Assembly: GCA_011316235.1 (NCBI GenBank)
Contig: QQBE01000001.1
Span: 310,001 to 374,000, forward strand
Source of the DNA: Mycothermus thermophilus
Lineage: Eukaryota; Ascomycota; Sordariomycetes; Sordariales; Chaetomiaceae
Direction of reading: 5' to 3'
DNA length: 64,000 bases
A program made the translations under genes and the position numbers. The number at the start of each line of letters is the position of its first letter. The stretch's first letter is position 1. Positions 1 through 10,251 of this stretch are shown here, in pieces. The notes beneath the pieces are model-generated. The model did no database searches and was not told the origin of the DNA. It worked only from the letters and a program-made list of their open reading frames with translations.

Positions 1-772
1 TCGAACACGCCACGAACCCCATCGGCCACCGGCTCCTCGCCAGCGCCTCCCGTATCCCCTTGGTCGCGGGCCGCTGCGTCACCAACAGCCCCAGCACCCC
101 TCTTCCCGCACCATTCTCGTCTCCGCCATCCGGGTTCTTCCAAGCCCTCCACCCCGCCGGCGCACCCGCAAACGCCCCTTCCAATTCCCGCACGAGATGC
201 GGACCGGGCCGTTGGACGGCTTTGCACTGCGCTATGACCCGCAGAAATGGCCGGGGTCTTGACCTCAATGATTTACCAGAGGAAGAAGATGAAGCTGGTG
301 GCGGGAAGGGTAACGTCCACGTGCCGAGGAGGTCGATGCCGCAGTCCGAGGTGCCGCCAACGCGTCGCAGGTCCAGACCTAAGCGCGCCAGCGCGCCGGC
401 GACGGTGTATTCAAAGTGGGTGCCGACGTAGACGGTGGAGGAGGGGTCGAGATTGGTGCGGGAGGCGTAGTCGAGGAAGGTGGAGAGGGAAGTGTGGTTC
501 AAGGAGGATGGGGGGTTGGGGTAGATTAGAGATTGTGGTTGTTTTTGTTTTTGTTTGGAACGCGAAGCTGGGGGGTTGTGTGGAGGTTGTGTTGGTGGTG
601 GTTCATGTTGTTCTTGAAGGTGGTGTACTGATGGTTCCTGAGCCTCCTCTGAGACTGAGACGGGGTTGAGGTTTGCTGCGGATGATGCTGAGGAGAAGGT
701 GCGTCGGAGGGGAAATATTGGTTGTGAAAGGCCGAAATGAAAAAGTCTGAAACGACGGGCTATGGGACGCAT
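1..772 (-). CDS. RRG7: RRG7-like mitochondrial protein, 3' end outside window
   Basis: Partial single-exon gene; 257 N-terminal residues are visible, from the ATG at 772 to the window edge. The family (DUF2034, Required for respiratory growth protein 7) is mitochondrial and has a restriction-endonuclease-like fold; its molecular role is poorly known. The first ~35 residues are rich in Arg/Ser and nearly free of acids (MRPIARRFRLFHFG...), as expected for a matrix targeting peptide. A Pro/Gln-rich linker follows to about residue 90. The conserved core then shows VGTHFEYTVAGAL (E121), RRVGGTSDCGIDLLGTW (D147) and VIAQCK (Q182, K184), which fit the E/D/QxK pattern of Mrr-type PD-(D/E)xK folds, then GVLGLLVTQRPATKG and ALARSRWPMGF. 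It is divergent from MED21 with 325 bp between the starts. The assignment rests on remembered family motifs; the C-terminus cannot be judged. Confidence 0.8.
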   Translation of the reverse strand, partial: MRPIARRFRLFHFGLSQPIFPLRRTFSSASSAANLNPVSVSEEAQEPSVHHLQEQHEPPPTQPPHNPPASRSKQKQKQPQSLIYPNPPSSLNHTSLSTFLDYASRTNLDPSSTVYVGTHFEYTVAGALARLGLDLRRVGGTSDCGIDLLGTWTLPFPPPASSSSSGKSLRSRPRPFLRVIAQCKAVQRPGPHLVRELEGAFAGAPAGWRAWKNPDGGDENGAGRGVLGLLVTQRPATKGIREALARSRWPMGFVACS

Positions 773-1097
773 GGCTCAAAATTCATATGATACCTATCCT
801 AAGGGTTGAGGACCTCATATCGACACGAAAGATCTGAGGATGTCGAGACTCAAGTTCGAAACTGAATCTCAAGACATAAAATATTTCCTCTTTGGGAACG
901 TTCGAATAGGGAATAGCGCCTGGCGTTTGGCACGTGCTTCTTCAACGCGCCAAGGCAACAGCTCGAAGTTTATCTTATCGCCAACCGCCAACAACCACCG
1001 CCAACTACCAGCTCCAGAACCTCTCCAACTTTCCATTGCGCAGCCCTCTCTACACCCTAGAGGCTCTGTCCATGCATCCCTTCTCCCAGCGTACACA
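773..1097. promoter_or_regulatory. Divergent promoter region RRG7 / MED21
   Basis: The 325 bp between the two divergent start codons contain no ORF of interest. A CACGTG hexamer (bHLH/Cbf1-type site) lies at 931-936. The stretch 1000-1097 is pyrimidine-rich, as is common before fungal starts. Function is inferred only from position. Confidence 0.4.
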
Positions 1098-1573
1098 ATG
1101 ACCGACATTCTGACCCAACTGCAAGAGGCAATGGACCTCGTACGCCTCCCCCTGCTGTCTCTCAACCTCACCATCCATCTCCCCGCTAACACCCCGTCCA
1201 GCTCTGCACCATGTTCATCTCGGGCATCTACTACACCGAGCGGCACCACGACCTCGAAGCGTTCGGCCCCACCGACAAGATCCCGGACCTGAAAGCCAAC
1301 CAGGAAAAAGAGGTCGAGACGCTGGACCCGCAGGCCTACCGCGACGGCCAGCTCGAGATCGCCCGCGACATCATCGTGCAGGCGCAGCGCATCGAGTATC
1401 TCGTGTCGGAACTCCCCGGCTTGCAAAACAGCGAGCGCGACCAGCTGAGGACGATCGCGGCGCTGGAAGAGGAGATTGCGGGCCTCGAAGCCCAGAAGAG
1501 GGAAGCGCTCCGGGAGCGGGACGAGGTTTTTGCGCAATTGGATGCGTTGGTGAAGAGTTTGCAGAGGCCTTAG
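1098..1573 (+). CDS. MED21: Mediator complex subunit 21
   Basis: Two exons: 1098-1139 and 1202-1573, giving 137 residues. The intron 1140-1201 has GT/AG ends and a CTAAC branch point about 10 nt before the acceptor. The protein begins MTDILTQLQEAMDLLCTMF, the typical Med21/Srb7 N-terminus, followed by GIYYTERHHDLEAF and a C-terminal coiled coil (about residues 60-135) with heptads such as LRTIAALEEEIAGLEAQ. Med21 pairs with Med7 to form the hinge of the Mediator middle module and links RNA polymerase II to activators in the nucleus. The length matches the family. The ATG at 1098 was chosen because the first exon supplies the conserved N-terminal helix; a start at 1211 would lose it. Confidence 0.9.
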
Positions 1574-1860
1574 GAGTAGGGGAGGGGGAGGACAGGTAAG
1601 GATTTGGCTTCGTTTGAAGCATGCACATCGGGTCTGGCGTTTGGGGGTTCGTGGTTTAGTTAAACATGCCTGCTCATACAACGGAGATAAGGGACTAGGT
1701 GGGCGAGATGGCGTTTGGGCGTTGGGAATAACGGTTCAGCGGCACGAAGGAAAATGCAACATCCAATTGTCGATGAATTCGGCCGCTCGTGGGCAGCCCG
1801 GTCTATTTATTCAACTTCGCTCTATCAAGGGATCCCTCCTGATCTTCGACCCATTCCACC

Positions 1861-2748
1861 TCAAGTCGATTCGGATTTGAAGAACTGCGGGAAAATAGTC
1901 CGCAACTCCTCAAGGTCTTTTATCTGGTATTGGCACGCCGGCGTTGGAGGTGGCTGGATGCCTTCCTCCACGAGGTGGACCGTTGTCCAGCCGAGCTCGG
2001 CGGCCCGCTTGCAGTTCATGTATGAATCGTCTGTGTACGTACCATGTCAGTCTGGGCAACCACATTGGCAGCCGGGGAGTTACATACCAACAAAGAAGCA
2101 ATCCTCGACCCTCTCTACCCCAGCTTCGCGCATCGCCTTGTGGTACATCGCAGGCTGCGGCTTGCAAGTGAGGGGGATTTGGCTGTAGTCGCAGTAGGTG
2201 ACGCCGTCAAAAAACTCCTCCACCTCGAGCAGGCGCACGACGCGCTTGGCGTGGTTGATGTAGGCGTTGGTAAAGAGCCACAGCTTGACCTTGCTGCGGT
2301 CAATGTCGGCCAGCAGCTTCTTGAGCTCCGGCCGCGGCTTGATGATGTCGTCGAGCGGGAGAGCGTCGTCAACCTTGGCGTTGTAGTCCAGGGGGTCGAT
2401 CTGGTGGTGCCGGACCAGCCCCTCGATGGCGAGGCCGTAGTTGCGGTAGTATTCCTGGTGTAACCGCACGGCCTCGTCATAGGGGACGGAGAGATGGGTG
2501 GCGCAGTATTTGTCGATGAGTTCCGCCATGAGGTCGTGGACTCTGGCGCCTGGGATTGGTGGTCAGCCGTCGTCTAGCTGGCTCTTTCGTGAGATGATTA
2601 AACTCACTTCTGGGATAGAGACAATTGTCGACATCGCTGACCACGTTAGTTAAAGTTGATGCTGCAAGGGTACTTGGTTATTTGCGACCTACAAGAAAAA
2701 GACTTTTTGGGGGGACTTTATCCCGTTGGGGAGTTGTTGGGCGTCCAT
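1861..2748 (-). CDS. SDT1: Pyrimidine 5'-nucleotidase (SDT1-type HAD hydrolase)
   Basis: Four exons on the minus strand: 2748-2693, 2636-2608 (29 nt), 2549-2088 and 2030-1861, giving 238 residues. HAD motif I (FFFDVDNCLYP, nucleophile D20 and acid/base D22) spans the first two introns. Motif II is LWLFTNAY, motif III is the Lys in LTCKPQP, and motif IV is FVDDSYMNC, which is formed only after splicing of the last intron. An alpha-helical cap lies between motifs I and II. Family members (yeast Sdt1, Phm8) are soluble phosphatases that remove phosphate from UMP/CMP and related nucleotides; the exact substrate here is not shown. The exon structure is supported because every junction restores a conserved motif. 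The gene is convergent with MED21. Confidence 0.87.
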
Positions 2749-3531
2749 GGTGAGACTATGGCACCTCTGTGTCTTATCTGTGTGCTTTCTGGTAGCCACA
2801 GAAAGTAGTCCAAGAGTTGTGGAGGTTCTACAGAGTTGATGATATATTGAGAAGTTGATGGCTCTGAGGGTTGTCGTCTAAGCCGTGAAACAAATGCCTG
2901 GGTCAGTGTTGGGACTATGTTGAACCAGAGTCACTCCCTGACAGAAACTCCGAGGAAATCAATCAGTAACGCCAAAAATTATAAATTGACACCAAGCTGA
3001 ACACTGCTCATCCAGACAGAGCTGGGAAGCGATGTTAATATATGCTCCGTATGGTGACTTGCATGGAGTCTTCGAGTTGACTCACGGCGGACAGCAACCA
3101 TTCCTGGCTTCTGGAGCTGCCCTTGCTTCCATGGAGCTCCAGGTCCCTCGTGAAGACACCATACTTCCTCTTTGGGGACTTACTGCCCGACTGGGACTAG
3201 TGTGATGGGGGCCGCTTGGTCCATGTGTCCCGACTCGCCAAGACAAGGCGGGATCTTGGCACTGTCGTTCCCTGACCCACCCATTTTTACGGCTTTCTTG
3301 CTCCATCAACATAGAACCCGGAAACATTTCCAACTTCCGCGACTTGCTGTTTGTTCTATCTCTCCACGAGTGACCGAGGAAATTAACTGTCGGCATCACC
3401 ACAAGGTTGACATTACAAGTCTGCTGTTTTGACGTTACCATTTTTCAACACAGCCAGCTGTGGTATTTGATGGTTGATTGACGCGCTCGGTTTCGAACAA
3501 ACCAACACACCTCGTCGCCTTGCCCATCAAG
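2749..3531. promoter_or_regulatory. Divergent intergenic region, SDT1-type gene / 992-residue protein gene
   Basis: 783 bp between divergent starts. Short ORFs on both strands (3082-3441 on minus, 3172-3432 on plus) have no recognisable domain. Presumed to hold both promoters; no clear named motif was seen. Confidence 0.35.
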
Positions 3532-6409
3532 ATGGCCGGATCCGCGGTCGACGCGATGGCGGGGAGCAGAGGGCAGGCAATGGACGTCGCGGGACACGGG
3601 CCACTTGAGTCGTCTCTCTCGCCAGAGCAGCTTGCCGAGTTTCGCGAGTATGGCAAGCTTGTTCAGTTCCGCGACGCCATCCTCAAGGGCTTGCATCCCC
3701 GAATCAAGCCGCCGCAGACGACCAAGCCAACCCAACCTGCCACCTCAAATCCATCGCCCGCTCCCTCCTCCGCCGTTTCGTCCACTGCAGGCCCGATACC
3801 ATCGAACCCAGGCGTAGGGACCCGTGCTGTAGACACCAGTCGCCAAGTAGCGGACAATGCTCGGGCTGTCGAGGGAAACAAGCAACAGCCGGGCATGGGC
3901 GTCTCGGTTGTGCCCGGCCTCAGCACCATTACCCAAAACTCTAGCAGCCAACATCGGGCCTCCCAGTCGGAAAAGCCCCAGATCAACCCTGTTCTTCTGG
4001 AGAAGTCTGACGACTTGATCAAGGCCGAGATCCAACTGCAGCGTCAACGTGTGGAGCGAAGCCTGAAGGAGGAGTTGGACCAGCAGCGCCGTCCTGCGAA
4101 CAAGTCAGAACTATTGCAGCAGTTGCCAGATGTCGACGTCGCGGATGCTTTTGCCAAGGCCATGTCGCTAGTGCAGGCGACCACATCGACGTCGACCACA
4201 ACTGCTGCTCTCACCGCGACCGCGACTCCTGTTGCTCAGTCTACTACTGACGACACAGCTGCTAACGCCTCAGCTTCCATCGACTCCGACAATGACACGT
4301 TCTACTCGAGCCGCCATGATACCCCCGAGTCGGTCATGGCATCCCGACTGCCGGATTCCCCAGCCGACGAAGAGATGCGTGAAGGATCAGGATCGCCGTA
4401 CGAACCCGAACTTGACCTCGAACCCTCTGTTCCGCCGGCAAACCCACCTCCTCCCAAGCCGCAGCTGCAGCACCAGCCGAACCTCGCGCCTACAGTTCAA
4501 CCAGCTCCTGCCGTTGTGGTTCCCGGCCTGTCGTCGATCAGCGGTAGCGATTCCACGACGTCCCAATCACGAATCACAGAGTCCTCGGTGCCGACACAGA
4601 GAGGTACAGATGGTGCGGGCGGTGAGCCGAGGAGTCGCGACAGAGGGTCTCGGAGCGGTGGCGTCCAAGGTGGCGTCCATGGAGGAGACCAGCGGCTCCT
4701 CGCCCGACCTACAGCGAGCGATTCTCCATTTGTGCGCAGCCATGACTTGTCCCCGGTTGCTCCCCAGCCAACACATCCGTTGCCAGCTGCCCTTTCTACC
4801 ATGGAGTCGCAACCTTCCACAGATGGGCGGCCCAGCGTTCCCCCACCAGCGCCGGCCCAAGTGACGGCGCTGAGGAACCAAGCTTCCGGCGGCTCTAGCC
4901 CCGAAAGCTCACCACACAGCAGCAAACCAGAAAAGAAAAAGAAAAAGAAGAAGAGAAAAGCGGACAGGCTCCCCGGCGATCTGCAGCCGCTCATCAAGCC
5001 CGAGCCACGCTCCCCGTCTCCCTCCGCCCTTCAGAACGTGCGCCCACACAAGCGGCAGCGCAAGTCGCAGCAGCAAGACACGGATGCTCAAGATGAGGAG
5101 CCCAGGTATGACCAACGCATGCCACCGGAGCAGGGAATGCAAGACGATCGCTACCAGCCTAGGGCCGTCAGAGACGAGCGGGCAGCGGGCTACGAGAGAC
5201 CTGATGATTACCGTCCGCGCTATCCTGACGAGCCCGTCCCAGCTACCTCCCCGAGATATGAGAGGTATGAGAGGGTCTACTACCAAGATTACAGGCGTCC
5301 TCCTCCTCCGCCGCCGCCGCCTCACGGGTACCCTGACCCTGATCCGTATGCTGGGAGCCAGGTGCGTGTGGCTCGTCCCCCGCTTCATGCTGTCGAGGCT
5401 CCTCCCTATGATGACGGTGCTGGCTATTACCGCGACGCTCCCCTTCCTTCAAGGATGAGCATGCGTCCGACCTCGCATCGCGGACGCTCGCCGTCTCCGA
5501 TCGGCTATGAGCGCCCTCCTCCTGGTGCCGTCCCTGGCCCAAGGCCTGCCGCTCGTCGGATCATTGTCGATGCTTACGGTCGTGAGTATTTGGAGCCTGT
5601 GCGCCCGGCCACTGTTGTTCGGGAAGAGCCGGTGGGAGAGCCACTTGGTCCGTACCAGCGCCCTGTCCCGCCACGTGCTGTATCTCGCAGGCCCGAGCCG
5701 TGTGACGATGAGCCCATGGTCTACCGGCCACCGTCTGCGGCCGGATACGCGACTGCTAGACGCGTCGTTACCCAGCCGGAGTATTACCGCGAACCGACAA
5801 CTGGCCCTGCCAATCCTCCTCCTCCCTCGAGGGTGGAGTACATCCCCTCGCGTGCCCCGGAGCCAGCACCAAGGGAGTATATATCCCGACCCGCCAGCGT
5901 CCGTCCACCTGCGGACCCGGCTCCGCCGCGTTACGAGAGTGCCGAGCCTCCGTACGGTCGTTATGGCTGGCTACCCCCAACCGTTCCGCAGGCCACAAGG
6001 GAGTACTTTACCCGCGGAGCTCGCTATTACACCCAAACTGCATCCTCCTATGACGCTCCGCCGTACGACTATCCCCACCCTCCTCCGTCGGCAGCGGCGG
6101 AGTATCCTGGCCCGCGCTCAGCAAGCGTCCGTCCTACTGTCGCGGTGGAGCGCTACGAGCCGCCCCCGCACAGGGAGTACGCCCCTCCTCCTCCTCCTCC
6201 TCCTCCTCCTCCGCCGCCGGGAGCGAGGAGGGTCGAATATGCTTCTCCGTCGGGCGCTGCGTATCCCCCCGCCGGGGAGGACGTTCCACCACCACCACCG
6301 AGGGCGTATAGCGTTGCACCTCCGACGGCAGCGGCGCAGGGTGAGAGGTATTACGCCCGTCCTCCTCCTCCGCCCCCGTCTCATTACTACCCTCCAGCAC
6401 CTCAGCCGC

Positions 6410-6448
<39 letters not shown>

Positions 6449-6510
6449 GGAGGGATGATGATGAGGTTGTGTATGTGCATCAGGCGCCTTTGGTGAGGGA
6501 GTATCGCTAG
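3532..6510 (+). CDS. Proline-rich disordered nuclear-type protein, function unknown
   Basis: One open exon of 992 residues from ATG 3532 (context CAAGATGG); the frame stays open upstream only to a TTG. I do not recognise the family. A short helical, probably conserved patch lies at about residues 20-60 (LSPEQLAEFREYGKLVQFRDAILKGLHPRIKPP). Next come low-complexity Ser/Thr/Pro stretches containing two copies of VVPGLS[ST]I (126-133 and 329-336), a basic cluster ending KKKKKKKRK (about 465-474, likely nuclear localisation) and IKPEPRSP (488-495), which fits the phosphorylation-dependent SUMO motif. The second half is a Tyr/Pro/Arg-rich repeat-like region (many YERP, REY and PPP patches), with poly-Pro encoded by CCT/CCG runs and a C-terminal CAG-encoded Gln run (6411-6447). 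The composition suggests a nuclear scaffold or condensate-type protein, which is inference. It may be fungal-specific. Confidence 0.7.
4993..5016 (+). other. Phosphorylation-dependent sumoylation-like motif in the 992-residue protein
   Basis: Codons encode IKPEPRSP, which matches the consensus psi-K-x-E-x-x-S-P. It sits about 15 residues after the poly-Lys nuclear localisation-like cluster. This is a pattern match only; modification is not shown. Confidence 0.4.
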
Positions 6511-6802
6511 TTGGGTCCGGTTGGTTTGAGCATGGTTGTGTACGATGATGATGAGCAGGAGGATGGTAGGAGAGATGGTGGGATTTTTGTATTTGGGATT
6601 ATTTGTTCCGGCCGCCGTTCGGGGCCGGATTGGAGGGGGGCGTGTAAAGCCCTGATACTGTCCATCGAACTTTTTTCCCCTGGGTCATGGCCGCCGGGAG
6701 TTGTGCGGTCTTTCTTCCACTGGGGGTTTGGTAGGATCGGTTGTATCTCTTCGGTCTCGGCATTTGTAGCATTATTTCCTATGTACAGTCCATGGTCTGG
6801 TC

Positions 6803-6830
6803 TGGCATGGCATGGCATGGCATGGCATGG
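6803..6830. repeat. Pentanucleotide microsatellite (TGGCA)n
   Basis: Five perfect TGGCA units plus TGG, about 290 bp downstream of the stop codon of the proline-rich gene, probably in or near its 3' UTR. Confidence 0.9.
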
Positions 6831-7415
6831 ACGGAAAAGGTGCATACAGGTAGAGAGGATTTGGAACTGGGGATTACACAGTAAAATGCATACTTCAGCA
6901 TGTGGCTTGTAGAGGATGTCTGAGTACCTTCCAGGTAGTAGAAGTTCATACTCGGGCTGGCCCTGGAGGACATATCAGGGTTTAATAATTGTACACTGAA
7001 CTTCTCTTCACTTCACTTCGACGAACTTGGAGTTCACCATTACCATGGTGTTCGAGAAGATGGTGCCGGGATTGGTCGTCGAAGGGAAAAGTACCGAAAA
7101 AGATCTTTGCAGACACGATCTGCTACCTCCCCACACTCTCCTGATAATCGGTGTGATTATGGATGTCGGTACCGGGGGATTGGATTGGGACGTTGGTACT
7201 AGTCGGTGCAGTCCCTTGGGTGGACTTGTAGAATGCTCGTGTTGGCTCTCATCTTTATTTTACACCATGTCTTGCCATCATCAACAACTCGTTCTCTTTA
7301 TCACGGCCTGAGTGGTGGAACAGAGATGTTGTGTCCTAATTAATGGCTACTCGAGGTTGTATTGTAGCTTCTATTAATTTTTGCCGACTTGTTTTTTTCT
7401 AGATGCAACATCGAC

Positions 7416-7438
7416 TATGTATGTACAGTACATACATA
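7416..7438. repeat. Perfect palindrome of TATGTATGTAC arms
   Basis: TATGTATGTAC, one central A, then its exact reverse complement. Related GTACATAC/GTATGTAC strings recur in other gene-free parts of the window. Confidence 0.85.
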
Positions 7439-7670
7439 CGTCGGCAAGTCTGTGCTCGTTTAGTTCTCAGATCCTACGTCCCGCGCGCCCGTTGTGTCGG
7501 CTCATGTTCTGGGATCAACAAAGTGAAACCTGGCCCGGTCTATTACGGGGGAGGGAGGATGGGGATTATATAAGCGGCACAGTGCCCGGTTCTTGAGTGA
7601 TAGGACGGGGTCAAGTAAGGTTATAATGCTAGGTAGGGAGGCACGTGCTGCACAGTCGAGGCATAGATTT

Positions 7671-7692
7671 ACCAGCCGAACCTCGCGCCTAN
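7671..7692. repeat. 21-nt exact copy of an exonic segment, ending at an ambiguous base
   Basis: Bases 7671-7691 are identical to 4472-4492, which lie inside the coding exon of the 992-residue protein; base 7692 is N. Homology stops on both sides. This is probably an assembly or gap-closing artefact rather than a biological repeat. Confidence 0.75.
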
Positions 7693-9834
7693 GGGTTGGT
7701 GTGGATGAAGATCGTGATCAGCAGTAAGTGTGGGCTAGGCGTTTTAGTTGAGTGGTTCTCCTCATCGAAAGCCCTGGAGGATCTATATGTTCGGAGTCGA
7801 TGGCAGAGCGGATTCGATGGATACAGCGATCAGAGAAATGAAAGGAAATACCCGACCTAGGTGCCTCCCCCAAAGCTCAGATGCCGTCTTGCTCACATGG
7901 ATATTGCTCATACTCAAAGCTCTCTTTACCACGAGATCCTGACATGCAGCGGAGGACCTCGGGGGGCGTCATGACACAGTGCGAAGGATCATTCGTGGAT
8001 GAATTGCCGATGCCGCGACGTCTGTCTCCTCCAGTCGTGGGGGGTTCGCTTCAAAGGACCCGGGCGGACCTCCATCCATCTGCTGTACACTATCCCATGC
8101 ATTCCTCGCAGCCGCCGGAGGCCCCTCAACTCTCCCTTCCCGCCACAATCGCCAAGCGGCGATGCGGCGGAGTTTCCGGGAGATGCCGTTCTTCGGGTTG
8201 ATCCTTTGCAGCCCGCCCGGCTAGCAGACCGCTTGGGCAGTAGGGTGTTTCAATAAACAATGGACGGCGTGCTGTGATGTCGGGGAGAGGCTCGTGAAGT
8301 TATACTTCCAAAGAAGGAAGTAAAACTGTAAGTATGAAAGGTCAAAAAAGCAAGTTTGCCCTCTTCTGCTTTTGCCCTTTCACAAACGTCAGAGCAAATC
8401 GTTGCTTAGCGGCTCCACAAGCCATGTTTGCTATGGACAAACTAGCAGCGCCCGAAGGAGCAAAGCTGGCGACAGCTCGACGGGAGGATTTGCAGTTTTG
8501 CCACCCACTACGACAGTACCGGCCAGCGGGAAGCGATACGTAGGAAAGTCAGGCGCGTTTGACATGTTAGAGCCATTGTGGACTGCCAACGCACCCCCGT
8601 CGCCTCTCCTATCCTCTATCGATGCTGTCTGTGATGGAGGTTGCCGCCCGGGTATCCCATCCAACATCCGACTCAGAGGAGGAACCAAAGGGAGCTCCAG
8701 GATTCGGACCCAGGCGCCCGCAGGGATCGGGCCGCTTCCAAGGTTTGGTGGTGCTGGCGGTGGTGGGAGGAAAAACGTCGTCATCCAAGTATTTGGATGG
8801 GAAGTGAGTGAGCGGGCCATGGGCTGACAAGCGTTGAAGGTGGCATTGTGAGGCTACGGTCCATGAATTCCAAAAGGAACAGAGATTTGGAATGTGCATG
8901 ATTTATTGACGTGGACGAGGATATATTGGAGAATTCCAGACAGGGCGGGAGCATGGACGCGAGACGCAGGCGTGCCGGTGGACGGATGATGCGCAGAGTC
9001 ACGGGGGTATCTGTCCAGACTCGGGTGCTGGAAAGAAAAGACATTGAGGCTGCAAACATGAAAGGTGAGATGTTCTGCTTCGCAGACAGCATACTGCATC
9101 CCGTCGTCATGACAGCAACAGGTTCAAGTTCATCGTCACTCCCAACCAAGTCTCATCCTGTGTTGTGTGTCAAGCGAACAAAGATGCCCTTGGTCAAGAT
9201 CGGAAGAATCGTGGGCCAAGCGCCTCAAAAGTGGAGCCCCCGCCCTCCATCCAACCGTACACAGTACCGTCGACGCACAGACCAACTGCCTGGCAGCTGG
9301 TGTGAACTCGGGTCCAGGCCCCGCTGTTCCACGTTTGGCGGCCCGTGGCTGGCTGGGCCGGCGATGCTCTGGATCTTCCCGCCCACTGCCCACCCGCCTG
9401 AGTTCTGGGTGTGGCTTCGCGGCCTGGCTCGCTGCTGCTCACTGGCTGCCCGCTGACAGGAGCTGCACCTGGCTACAGCGGATGGAGTGGAGCACCTCTC
9501 CACTGTGAGGTGCTTGCCTGCCTCAGTCCATCAGCTTCCACCTCGCCCGGGCCCGTCCACCAATCCACTCATTCCACTCAACCAAAGTCGCCGTCTTTCC
9601 CTCCTCTGCCGACTTCTCCCCTCCACATCTTCCTCCCCCAAACCTCAAATCCCCTTGTCCACCACAGGCAGGAAAGCTCCCAAACACTGACAACGACAAG
9701 CCGACGAGCTCGTCGTTTCTTCTTCTCCCCTTTTTTCTTTCTTTCCCCCCTTTCCCACTGCACTGCACCTTTCCCCTTCCACCACTCTCCCCTCATCATC
9801 GTCGTCCCAGCCTCGAGAGACCCCGGTTTCTTTC

Positions 9835-9874
9835 GTCTGTGTCTGTCTGTCTGTCTATCTGTCTGTCTGTCTGT
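9835..9874. repeat. (GTCT)n microsatellite in KH-gene leader
   Basis: About nine tetranucleotide units with one interruption (CTAT), in the pyrimidine-rich stretch 380-420 bp upstream of the KH-protein start. Confidence 0.85.
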
Positions 9875-10251
9875 TCTGCCAGCTCGGCGAATGGCCCATT
9901 GTCGGACCTCGCCTTGACGTTTTTCTTGCTTCGGTCCATCATTTTAACATACCAATTGCACTCGTCCCCGACTGCGGCCGTCATTTGTGCCGCAGCTCTC
10001 TTTCTCACAAGCAGCCTGGCGCGCCCATCTGCCGATTCGATTTGTCCGACGCCGCCTCGACAAGGCTCCTCCTTTGGTCTAAACCTGGACGCGTGCCGTT
10101 GACCCTGCTGCGCCTGACCCCGTCCAACTGAGACCCCCACCCATCTTACCACCATCCCAGTATCACCACCACTACTTCGTATCACCACCATCACCACCAT
10201 CATCCTCCTCCTCTTCTTGTCGCCTCGGCCAGCGTCGGCCTGCCATCCACC

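Larger units (their letters stand above)
6511..10251. other. 3.7 kb intergenic region without convincing gene
   Basis: No ORF over about 180 codons and none with a recognisable domain. It holds the 3' flank of the proline-rich gene, a TGGCA pentanucleotide run (6803-6830), a perfect 11-nt-arm palindrome (7416-7438), an ambiguous base at 7692, and from about 9540 a pyrimidine-rich leader before the KH gene with a GTCT run (9835-9874). Either non-coding transcripts or nothing is possible; the sequence does not decide. Confidence 0.5.

Noticed and set aside
840..1292. 150-codon plus-strand ORF before MED21
   Set aside because: It overlaps the MED21 start and intron in another frame and has no domain; MED21 family motifs fix the correct frame.
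3478..3531. N-terminal extension of the 992-residue protein
   Set aside because: The frame opens at a TTG; the first ATG, in good context, is at 3532.
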